A stretch of 64,000 nt of DNA, taken from the NCBI RefSeq assembly GCF_019704135.1, contig NZ_AP024355.1, forward strand, positions 372,001-436,000, given 5' to 3'. This DNA comes from Desulfuromonas versatilis. GTDB taxonomy: Bacteria > Desulfobacterota > Desulfuromonadia > Desulfuromonadales > NIT-T3. This document shows, in pieces, positions 33,338-40,355 of the stretch. Numbering within the stretch: position 1 is the stretch's first letter; each line of letters opens with the position of its first letter. Position numbers and translations under genes: made by a program. The notes under the pieces are model-generated. The model made no database searches. It saw only the letters and a program-made list of their open reading frames with translations, and had not been told where the DNA came from.

Positions 33338-36232
33338 ATGGGGGGTACACGTACGCCCGCGAAGGGCAACCGGAGGGGAACGTCTGTTCTTCTGACGCTG
33401 CTGGTTCTGCTCCTGCTCATCCCGGTTACGGCGATGGCGCAGTACAGGAGTTGGGGGGATAACTCAACCAGCACAACAACCACGTCCAACAACACAACCA
33501 GCACGTCCACCAGCGCAACAACCATCAACTGCTCAGAGTGCCACGGCACCAACGTGGCCAACAACCACCACGACGCCACCGATCCCAACTCCTACTACAG
33601 CCGGGGGCTTTGCTCCCAGTGCCATGTCGGGGTGACCACCAGCGGTGACTGCACCCAGTGCCACAACTTCGGCGGGCTCCAGAACAGCCACCATCAGACC
33701 GATCCGGCTCTCGCGGGGAACTGCGCCCAGTGCCATTCGGGGACCAGCAACCTGACCAACTGTCAGGGGTGCCACGAAGGCAAGATCATCACCCGTCACC
33801 ACCAGGTGGCCGCCAGCGGGACAACCTGCGTCAGCTGTCACACCAGCATCAAGGTGGCCGACCAGGCCGGCCTGAGCAGCTGCGTGAACTGCCACGACCG
33901 CTCCAACAACGCCATGCGCACCCGTCACCACGACCTGGTTGGCCAGGCGAGTGCGCCCAACTGCCGCAGCTGCCACGCGCAAATCGTTCAGGTCACCAAC
34001 GGCTGCCAGAGCTGCCATGCTCCCGGAGCCGAGCGGGCCGACCATCATGCGGCGGCTACTACCAACAACATCGCCTGCAGCCAGTGCCACACCTCGTTTC
34101 CTGCGGGTACCGCGGGCAGCGGCTGCGCCAACTGCCACCAGGCCGGCAACAACCGCGAGTTCCACCACACCACCCTGGCCGGCGATCCCGCTCGCAACCT
34201 GAGCTGCAACAGCTGCCACAACCAGGTGCCCCAGCTCACCGGCTGCGACAGTTGCCATCAGGGCGAAGCGGCTACCACCCACCACCAGGGTCCGGCCCAG
34301 GGCAAGAACTGCACTGATTGCCACACCCAGATGGTCCAGTCGTCCTCCAGCTGCAGCAGCTGCCACGATTTCCGCACCAGCAACAAGCACCACGATGACG
34401 CCTACATCCAAGCCACCTACGGGATGGGCTGCAACGCCTGCCACAACCCGATGTGGGTTGTGATCGGCGGGATTTTCCAGATCAACCGTCCCAACATCGA
34501 CGCCTGCATCAGCTGCCATACCACGCGGCTGGGCAACGCCTCGATTCCCCAGGTCCATCACGCCACCCAGCAGGCAACCTCTGGCGACTGCGCCAGTTGC
34601 CACCAGGGGGTCACTCAGGGACTCGATTGCTCCTCCTGCCATTTCTCGCTCGGCCAGCCGGCGACGGTTCAGCGTCACCACGGCACAGCTGCCTATGCGG
34701 CCGGAAACTGCGCTACATGCCATACCGGGTTCGGCCAGAACCTGAGCTGCTCGGACTGCCACAGCGGCGCCGGTGGCACCGTTGGCGAGCGGCATCATGT
34801 CAACGTGGCCCCGGCCCAGGCCCTCGATTGCACCTACTGCCATACCGGTGCCGATACGGTTCTGCAGGCCTGCCAGTCCTGCCACACCTCGGGGACCAAT
34901 CCGCTCTTCCCGGCCCCGGTGGAGGTCTCCCAGCTGCACCACATGAGTGTGGCCTACGCCACCAAGCCCTGCGCCACCTGCCATACCGGTGTGCAGGCGG
35001 TCCAGGATGCCGACTGCGCAACCTGCCACCAGGCCGCGGCCGTTCCTATGAAACAGCGGCACCACGAAACCGCTCAGGCTGTTGCCAACCAGTGCACAAG
35101 CTGCCACGTCGGAGCCGATGTCGAACAGCTTAATTGCGCCGGCTGCCATACCGGCAGCAGGGCTCCCAGCCATCACCAGCAGCCCCAGGCCGTCTCCGGA
35201 GACTGTGCATTCTGCCACACCAACATCAGTATGGACGGAAACGGCTGCCAGGCCTGCCACAGCTCCCCGGTTACCCAGATCCACCATGGTCAGCCGCTGA
35301 CCAACGTGGGTGGGGATTGCGGCGTCTGCCACCAGAGCGTCAGCTCGCCCAGCGTCTGCGCCAACTGCCACCAGGCGAGCCCGCACCACACCACCACTTA
35401 CGCCCAGACGGGCGATTGCGCTCACTGTCACAAGGTTCCGGCTTGGGCCCAGGATCGTCCCAAGCAGGCTGCCTGCCGGGAATGCCACGGCCAGTATCAG
35501 CACAACAAGGGCGGGCCCATTCAGAACTACGGCTCCTGCGCGGCCTGCCACAACCAGGATACCTTCCATGCCGCTCCCGGCAGGGCCGTGGGCTATACCC
35601 GCTCGGCCCCGGGGAAGGGCAAATTCGCCATGTTCTGGTCCCAGTACACCCGCAATGGGGACGAAGAGGTCCGTGAGGATGTCAGCCCGAACGGCGAAGA
35701 CCAGAACGACGAAGGCGGGCGCAAATGGAGAAATCCCAGCTTGAGCTTCACCCTGAAGCAGATCGAGCACAACGGCCGCACCTACTCTGTACCGGCATTC
35801 CCCGATCTGGCTGGTACCGGCTCCGGTGGCTCGACCGGCGGTGAAATCGTCTCCAACCTCGCCAAGGGGCAGACCGCCTCGGCTTCGCGCCAGGAGAGCG
35901 GCTACGACGCCGCCAAGGCTGTGGACGGCAGCACCAGCAGCCGCTGGTGGGCCCGCTCGACCAGCAGCCAGTGGCTGCGGGTGAACCTCAACGGCACCTA
36001 CACCATCAGCAAGGTGGTCATCAACTGGCACAGTTACTATGCCCGCGACTACCAGGTCCAGGTTTCCACCGACGGTAGCAGCTGGACCACGGTGAAAGAC
36101 CACAGGTACCGTAGCGGCGGGAAGGAGGAGATCACCTTCTCTGCTCGCACGGCTCGTTACGTGCGGATCTACTGTTCCCGTGCCGCCAGCAGCAACGGCT
36201 ATTCGATCACCGAACTGGAAGTCTACAAGTAA
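33338..36232 (+). CDS. Exported 34-heme c-type cytochrome with a C-terminal discoidin (F5/8C) domain
   Basis: A 964-residue protein. The start at 33338 follows AGAAGG and gives a signal peptide (TSVLLTLLVLLLLIPVTAMA). A Ser/Thr/Asn-rich linker leads into 34 CxxCH motifs in about 690 residues, arranged as repeated two-heme units separated by HH doublets (RHH, HHH) that can supply distal ligands. After the last heme comes FHAAPGRAVGYTRS then FWSQYTRNGDEE and PNGEDQNDEGG, a segment conserved in the second cytochrome. A discoidin-type domain (about 838-964; SRQESGYDAAKAVDGSTSSR) follows. It is probably extracellular or surface-bound, carrying electrons while anchored to polysaccharide; location and role are inferred. 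Confidence 0.92.
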   Translation: MGGTRTPAKGNRRGTSVLLTLLVLLLLIPVTAMAQYRSWGDNSTSTTTTSNNTTSTSTSATTINCSECHGTNVANNHHDATDPNSYYSRGLCSQCHVGVTTSGDCTQCHNFGGLQNSHHQTDPALAGNCAQCHSGTSNLTNCQGCHEGKIITRHHQVAASGTTCVSCHTSIKVADQAGLSSCVNCHDRSNNAMRTRHHDLVGQASAPNCRSCHAQIVQVTNGCQSCHAPGAERADHHAAATTNNIACSQCHTSFPAGTAGSGCANCHQAGNNREFHHTTLAGDPARNLSCNSCHNQVPQLTGCDSCHQGEAATTHHQGPAQGKNCTDCHTQMVQSSSSCSSCHDFRTSNKHHDDAYIQATYGMGCNACHNPMWVVIGGIFQINRPNIDACISCHTTRLGNASIPQVHHATQQATSGDCASCHQGVTQGLDCSSCHFSLGQPATVQRHHGTAAYAAGNCATCHTGFGQNLSCSDCHSGAGGTVGERHHVNVAPAQALDCTYCHTGADTVLQACQSCHTSGTNPLFPAPVEVSQLHHMSVAYATKPCATCHTGVQAVQDADCATCHQAAAVPMKQRHHETAQAVANQCTSCHVGADVEQLNCAGCHTGSRAPSHHQQPQAVSGDCAFCHTNISMDGNGCQACHSSPVTQIHHGQPLTNVGGDCGVCHQSVSSPSVCANCHQASPHHTTTYAQTGDCAHCHKVPAWAQDRPKQAACRECHGQYQHNKGGPIQNYGSCAACHNQDTFHAAPGRAVGYTRSAPGKGKFAMFWSQYTRNGDEEVREDVSPNGEDQNDEGGRKWRNPSLSFTLKQIEHNGRTYSVPAFPDLAGTGSGGSTGGEIVSNLAKGQTASASRQESGYDAAKAVDGSTSSRWWARSTSSQWLRVNLNGTYTISKVVINWHSYYARDYQVQVSTDGSSWTTVKDHRYRSGGKEEITFSARTARYVRIYCSRAASSNGYSITELEVYK

Positions 36233-36255
36233 GGTTCAGGAACTCATAACCACCC

Positions 36256-36284
36256 CCCCCTCCCTTGCTTGACAGGGGAGGGGG
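36256..36284 (+). promoter_or_regulatory. Hairpin between the cytochrome and the first VHPC peptide gene
   Basis: CCCCCTCCC (36256-36264) pairs with GGGAGGGGG (36276-36284) around an 11-base loop. No T-run follows, so it may be an attenuator, stabiliser or processing site. It ends nine bases before the AAAGGAGG of the peptide gene. Confidence 0.6.
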
Positions 36285-36305
36285 CCTGACTCAAAGGAGG
36301 CAAAG

Positions 36306-36362
36306 ATGAAAAAGTACATGAAGCCCAAGGTTGTAGGGAGCAGCAACGTCCATCCCTGCTGA
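36306..36362 (+). CDS. 18-residue VHPC peptide, copy 1
   Basis: The frame encodes MKKYMKPKVVGSSNVHPC and ends at TGA. It is preceded by AAAGGAGG (36293-36300) with a 5-base spacer, an excellent ribosome binding site. A second peptide at 38707 is identical in 14 of 18 positions, with three silent codon changes between them, so the protein sequence is under constraint. Both follow a heme/discoidin cytochrome gene and both precede a terminator. It is Lys-rich at the N-terminus with an invariant C-terminal His-Pro-Cys. It is too short to have a signal peptide. A RiPP precursor, a maturation peptide or a small regulatory peptide are all possible; the function is unknown. Confidence 0.8.
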   Translation: MKKYMKPKVVGSSNVHPC

Positions 36363-36406
36363 AAGGAAAAACCGGGTCTCCTCATTTCGGCCCGGTCCGA
36401 ACTGCT

Positions 36407-36446
36407 AACGACAAAAGGCTTGCCAATCGGCAAGCCTTTTGTCGTT
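36407..36446. terminator. Bidirectional Rho-independent terminator
   Basis: An 18-bp perfect stem with loop AATC and A4/T4 tracts. It lies between the peptide gene (plus) and the dodecin gene (minus), ending both units. Confidence 0.93.
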
Positions 36447-36471
36447 GGTGAAGCAGGAAGGGCGGAGGCGC

Positions 36472-36690
36472 CTATTTCAGCTCCAGGCTGACCTTGATCA
36501 CAACCTGGTATTCATTCACCCTGCCGTCCGCACCGATGTGACCGCGGATCTCCTGAACCTCGAACCATGAAAGGCCTTCGAGGGTCTTGTGTGCTCTGCC
36601 GACAGCCGCCTGAATGGCCTCCTCAATGCCTTTTCCCGATACCCCAACCACCTCGATTTTTTTGTAGATACGTTCGCTTCCATAGGTCAT
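36472..36690 (-). CDS. Dodecin family flavin-binding protein
   Basis: A 72-residue protein with the dodecin pattern: KKIEVVGVSGKGIEEAIQAA, TLEGLSWFEVQEIRGHIGAD with the flavin-stacking Trp, and VNEYQVVIKVSLEL. Dodecins form 12-mers that store FMN or riboflavin in the cytoplasm. It lies alone between the two cytochrome units, on the opposite strand. A ribosome binding site (GGGAGGTGACC) precedes its ATG. Confidence 0.93.
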   Translation of the reverse strand: MTYGSERIYKKIEVVGVSGKGIEEAIQAAVGRAHKTLEGLSWFEVQEIRGHIGADGRVNEYQVVIKVSLELK

Positions 36691-36802
36691 TGGTCACCTC
36701 CCGGAGAGTCTTTGCATTGAGGTTATCAGCTCTACCGAGGCTGTAAAGTAAGGGGGAGCCAACCGGGAATGCGCGACGAATTTCCGGGGAGAGGTGGAAG
36801 GT

Positions 36803-36830
36803 TTGACATTAGAGGAAATTGTTTTAAAGT
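36803..36830 (+). promoter_or_regulatory. Possible promoter of the 6-heme cytochrome gene
   Basis: TTGACA at 36803-36808 and TAAAGT at 36825-36830 are spaced by 16 bases. The -35 box continues as TTGACATTA, as before the 34-heme gene. Confidence 0.4.
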
Positions 36831-36941
36831 GTCCGGGTATCCAAGTAGCAGAATCAGCGGCACAAACGGAAGATTCGCCTGCCACCCCTGTCGGATCTCT
36901 GCAATGCTGCTCATTCACGCTTTCGAGGCTGGGAAAGGAAA

Positions 36942-38624
36942 ATGAACAAGAGGGAGGTCGCTGTGGGAGTGATTTATTGGTGCGAAGAAACATGGAAGGG
37001 AATGGTTTGGGCAATTTCCCGACTGGCTATAATGATTCTGGGGATGTTTATGGCCGGCGCAGGCGTCGCGGTCGCTGCTGAGGTTGGCGGGTTCATCGGG
37101 ATCCCCGAAGCCTACAATCAGATGGTTGAGTTCGACTGCAGGGTCTGCCATGAGGACCCGAATGTCACCCTGGCCGATTACCTGCCCGACCGGCATCATG
37201 GGCTTGAGGATAGACAGATCCCTCCGGGAACCGATGCGCCGGGCTCCAGTCCGGGGGAGGTGTATTCCTGTTTCTCCTGCCACCAGTTGCAGTTTGATCC
37301 CGGGACTGGAGTTTATCTGATCTCCCAGTTCAGAGACTGCCTGGCTTGTCACACGTTGAAACCGGGTCAGGGTAACACTGTCCATCACCGGGGGGCATCG
37401 GCCCAGGGAGGCACCTGCACCCATTGCCACAAGGTGCCGGCCTTCGCCCAGGACCGGCCGATGCAGGCAGCCTGCCGCGAATGCCACGGGTTGTCTATGC
37501 ATGACAATGGCGGGCCGGTGCAGGACTACGGCGCGTGCGTCTCCTGCCATATGAATCAGGCTCAGACCGCTGGTGATCCACCTCCCTTTCACGCAGCTCC
37601 GGGGCAGGCGGTCGGCTATCTGGTAATCCCCAGCGGACGGGCCAGCCCCGGGGGGCCGGTCTATCCTGCGGGCAAGGGGATCTTCGCCGTTTTCTGGAGC
37701 CAATACACGCGCAACGGCAATGAGGATTTCATGGAGGACAATTATGAGGATATAAAGCCCAACGGCGAGGATCTGAACGACGAGGGCGGGTTTCGCTGGA
37801 AAAATCCGACTCTCATGTTCAATCTCAAGGCCATTAACAATGGCGGAAAAATATATAACGTGCCCAGTTTCGACGGAGTCCAGGCCTCGGGGATACCGGG
37901 AGCGCCCGTCATCACGATAGAAAAGCCCATTGAAAACGCAACGGTAGCGGGGACAGTCGAGATTCAGGCGAGGGTCACCGACAACCGCCAAGTCCGAAGG
38001 GTCTATTTCTGGGTCGACCAGGGTTCGAAAATCCTGATGAGCGGCCCGAATTCTTCTGCTTCGGGGACCTGGACAACCCAGTGGGATTCCCGGTACATCC
38101 CCTATGGCAGCCAGAATATGACCACCCTCGATGGGTCCCACACCATCAACATCCAAGCCGAGGACGACCAGGGGACGATCAGCACCAAGGCAATAGCTGT
38201 GACTGTAAACAACAGCGGCGGGGCCGGTGGCGGCATGACCATGGGGAACCTTGCTTTGGGCAAGCTTGCCACCGCTTCACGCCAGGAAAGCGGCTATGAG
38301 GCGGCCAAGGCCGTGGACAGCAATACCAGCAGCCGATGGTGGACCAGGGACAAAGACACCCAATGGTTGCGGGTGAACCTCAACGGTTCCTATTCGGTAA
38401 GCAAGGTGGTTATCAATTGGCACAACTATTACGCGAGGGAGTATCGCGTTCAGGTCTCGAGCGACGGTAGGGATTGGACCACGGTCCGGGAGATGAGGGA
38501 CCGTCGTGGAGGACGCGAGGAGGTAACCTTCCCTGCCCGCTCAGCTCAATACCTGCGTATCGAATGTCGTAGCAGCGCCAGTGACAATGGCTATTCCATA
38601 TACGAACTTGAAGCTTACAGATAG
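36942..38624 (+). CDS. Exported 6-heme cytochrome with Ig-like and discoidin (F5/8C) domains
   Basis: A protein of up to 560 residues with a signal region (LAIMILGMFMAGAGVAVAA). Six CxxCH motifs lie in residues 66-205. Then follow FHAAPGQAVGYLV, FWSQYTRNGNEDF and PNGEDLNDEGG, the same conserved segment as in the 34-heme protein. An Ig-like domain (about 325-430; TVEIQARVTDNRQVRRVYFW) and a discoidin domain (about 436-560; SRQESGYEAAKAVDSNTSSR) complete it. The ATG at 36942 has only a weak ribosome binding site; a GTG at 36963 has AGGGAGG upstream and may be the true start. It is a smaller paralog of the 34-heme cytochrome, likely surface-exposed. Confidence 0.9.
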   Translation: MNKREVAVGVIYWCEETWKGMVWAISRLAIMILGMFMAGAGVAVAAEVGGFIGIPEAYNQMVEFDCRVCHEDPNVTLADYLPDRHHGLEDRQIPPGTDAPGSSPGEVYSCFSCHQLQFDPGTGVYLISQFRDCLACHTLKPGQGNTVHHRGASAQGGTCTHCHKVPAFAQDRPMQAACRECHGLSMHDNGGPVQDYGACVSCHMNQAQTAGDPPPFHAAPGQAVGYLVIPSGRASPGGPVYPAGKGIFAVFWSQYTRNGNEDFMEDNYEDIKPNGEDLNDEGGFRWKNPTLMFNLKAINNGGKIYNVPSFDGVQASGIPGAPVITIEKPIENATVAGTVEIQARVTDNRQVRRVYFWVDQGSKILMSGPNSSASGTWTTQWDSRYIPYGSQNMTTLDGSHTINIQAEDDQGTISTKAIAVTVNNSGGAGGGMTMGNLALGKLATASRQESGYEAAKAVDSNTSSRWWTRDKDTQWLRVNLNGSYSVSKVVINWHNYYAREYRVQVSSDGRDWTTVREMRDRRGGREEVTFPARSAQYLRIECRSSASDNGYSIYELEAYR

Positions 38625-38637
38625 GGGATGTGCCCCT
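38623..38637 (+). promoter_or_regulatory. Hairpin at the cytochrome stop, before the second VHPC peptide gene
   Basis: AGGGG pairs with CCCCT around ATGTG. It is shorter than the hairpin in the first unit but sits at the same place, between cytochrome and peptide. Confidence 0.4.
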
Positions 38638-38706
38638 GTGGCCGAGGGTGGACAACCCAGGTCTCCGAGTGATGAAACCGAGCCCAGTCAAGGAGGTGAA
38701 GAAACG

Positions 38707-38763
38707 ATGAAAAAGAATCTGAAGCCCAAGGTGGTGGGGAGTGGCAGTGTCCATCCCTGCTGA
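38707..38763 (+). CDS. 18-residue VHPC peptide, copy 2
   Basis: The frame encodes MKKNLKPKVVGSGSVHPC and ends at TGA. AAGGAGGT (38690-38697) lies nine bases before the ATG. Compared with copy 1, the Lys residues, PKVVGS and VHPC are identical and changes fall at positions 4, 5, 13 and 14. The sequence after the stop codon is unrelated to copy 1, so conservation stops exactly at the TGA. A terminator follows at once. The repeated gene pair (cytochrome then peptide) argues for a functional link; its nature is unknown. Confidence 0.8.
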   Translation: MKKNLKPKVVGSGSVHPC

Positions 38764-38769
38764 TGTAAT

Positions 38770-38809
38770 AGCGATGAGGCCGGGGTTTCCCCTCGGCCTC
38801 ATCGCTTTT
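38770..38809 (+). terminator. Rho-independent terminator after peptide copy 2
   Basis: AGCGATGAGGCCG pairs with its complement (38794-38806), extended by an inner GGG/CCC, and is followed by TTTT. It closes the cytochrome-peptide unit before the convergent ACIII operon. Confidence 0.85.
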
Positions 38810-38865
38810 GACCTCGCCAGGATAATGCTGCCCCCAATTCCCTGAGATGAAATAGTTGCCCGGTC

Positions 38866-39918
38866 CTATTGGCTGTCGGAGGCGGGAAGAAGCCACTCGC
38901 TGCTGTGCACGGTAAGCAGCCAGGTGCCGGCCACCAGTACGAACTGGGTGACCAGCGAGCCAAAATGCAGGGGGACCACCGGCAGGATGAACAAGAGTTT
39001 TTCCATGAGCTGTCCGGCCAGCACGGTGGCCGCCACCGCGCCGAGCACGGCGGGGTGGCCCTTGGCCCGCCGGGAGATGAGCACGGTGAAGGGGACCAGG
39101 AAGCTGGCGACGATCAGCAGCCAACACAGCGCCAGAAAGGGGGCCGTGGATATCCGGCGCAGGATGAAGCCGACCTCCTCGGGAAGGTTGCCGTACCAGA
39201 GCAGCAGGTACTGGGTGAAGAACAGCCCGACCCAGAGCACGCTGAAACCGAACAGCAGGGTGCCCACATCGCCGAGGTGGCGCCGGGCGCGATCGGGGTC
39301 CCGACCCTCGCGGCTGCGGTGGACAAACAGAAACAGCAGGGCCGATAGGGCGATGCCGCAGTACAGCGCCTCGACGAAGAAATAGGCGCCGAACAGGCTG
39401 CTGTACCAGGGGTACTCGAGGGACATGACCCAGTCGAAGCCGACCAGGCTCTGGGTGGTGACGAACAGCGCCAGGTAGGTCACGGCCCAGGGTTTTTTCG
39501 CCTCGCTGCCGGCCAGCGAGGCGCGGGCGAAGCGCCTGCCGGCCCAGTAGCAGAGGACCAACAGGACCAGGCTGCGGCCGATGAAGAAGCTCGGGTTGAG
39601 CCAGCGGCCGGGCTCCTCGGTCCAGGGGTAGAGGCCGAGCTGGGGGAGCATCAGCAGATAAAGGACGATCACCAGCAGCTGCAGCGGGCAGGCGGCAAGC
39701 AGTTCGCGGCGCAGCGAGGCGATCCAGCGCGCCCCGATCAGCTCGGTGACCGCGGCCAGCGCCACGCACCCCTGGATCAGCATGGTCCAGAACACCAGGG
39801 TCGTCAGCAGCGCCCCGCGGGGCTTGACCATGCCGCCGTACTCGACGAAGCCGAGGGCGCCGGCCAGCACCAGCAGCAACAGGTAAAAATGACCCTGGCG
39901 CAGCTTCAGCGTTTCCAT
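38866..39918 (-). CDS. actF: Alternative complex III membrane subunit ActF-like
   Basis: A 350-residue membrane protein with about ten hydrophobic segments. It carries stretches typical of ActF: SLVGFDWVMSLEYPWYSSLF, FGAYFFVEALYCGIAL and LGDVGTLLFGFSVLWVGLFF with TQYLLLWYGNLPEE. ActF is one of the paired quinol-oxidising membrane subunits of alternative complex III. Its start overlaps the ActD end by 13 bases, and it is the last gene of the operon. The gene symbol is assigned by operon position and motifs. Confidence 0.88.
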   Translation of the reverse strand: METLKLRQGHFYLLLLVLAGALGFVEYGGMVKPRGALLTTLVFWTMLIQGCVALAAVTELIGARWIASLRRELLAACPLQLLVIVLYLLMLPQLGLYPWTEEPGRWLNPSFFIGRSLVLLVLCYWAGRRFARASLAGSEAKKPWAVTYLALFVTTQSLVGFDWVMSLEYPWYSSLFGAYFFVEALYCGIALSALLFLFVHRSREGRDPDRARRHLGDVGTLLFGFSVLWVGLFFTQYLLLWYGNLPEEVGFILRRISTAPFLALCWLLIVASFLVPFTVLISRRAKGHPAVLGAVAATVLAGQLMEKLLFILPVVPLHFGSLVTQFVLVAGTWLLTVHSSEWLLPASDSQ

Positions 39919-40355
39919 GGCCCCTCCTCCCCCGGCAGAATGATGACGAAGCGGTTGCCGTGTTCCTGCTCGGGGGCCATGCCCCGGGGGCTCGGCAGGC
40001 GGGCCAGCAGCAGAAAACCGCCAAAGGTCGCCAGCGAACCGAACAGGATGGTCAGGATGTAGGAGATCAGCAGAAACGGCGGCAGCGAGATGATTGGTTT
40101 GCCGCCGGTGATCAGCGGCCAGGAGAGTACCGTGTAGATGGTGAAGCCGAGCCCGCCGAGAAATCCGGAGAGTCCGCCGGCCACGGCGAAAAAACGCACC
40201 AAGCCCGGGCGCGTGCCGAGAATCTGTTCGACCTCCGGGACCAGAAACGGCATGTGGATCTGCGCCCGGTTCAGGTCCGCCCCGGCCGCCTGGAGTTCGC
40301 GCAGCTTGGCGAGAAATTCCTCCCGCGATTCGAAGCTCAGCTTTTCGCCCATCAC
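39906..40355 (-). CDS. actD: Alternative complex III subunit ActD-like (DUF3341)
   Basis: A 149-residue protein with two membrane segments (LSGFLGGLGFTIYTVLSWPL; PFLLISYILTILFGSLATFG) and the sequence AGADLNRAQIHMPFLVPEVE, in the manner of DUF3341 ActD proteins. The N-terminal cytoplasmic part is shorter than in some homologs. It overlaps actC by 4 bases and actF by 13, so translation is coupled. Confidence 0.88.
   Translation of the reverse strand: MMGEKLSFESREEFLAKLRELQAAGADLNRAQIHMPFLVPEVEQILGTRPGLVRFFAVAGGLSGFLGGLGFTIYTVLSWPLITGGKPIISLPPFLLISYILTILFGSLATFGGFLLLARLPSPRGMAPEQEHGNRFVIILPGEEGPWKR

Noticed and set aside
33533-36103. Antisense open frame of 856 codons over the 34-heme gene
   Set aside because: It mirrors the repeated CxxCH codons and has no independent start signals.
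36306-36420. Read-through of the TGA after the Cys in the VHPC peptides as selenocysteine
   Set aside because: The sequences after the two TGA codons are unrelated (KEKPGLL... versus CNSDEAG...), and no apical loop typical of a bacterial SECIS was seen; conservation stops at the TGA, so it is a stop.
36694-37014. Minus-strand open frame of 106 codons upstream of the 6-heme gene
   Set aside because: It overlaps the promoter and start of the cytochrome gene, has no ribosome binding site and resembles no family.
33338-38763. A radical SAM or other maturase in the window that would modify the VHPC peptides
   Set aside because: No CxxxCxxC radical SAM protein, PqqD-like chaperone or cyclase was found on either strand of this window.
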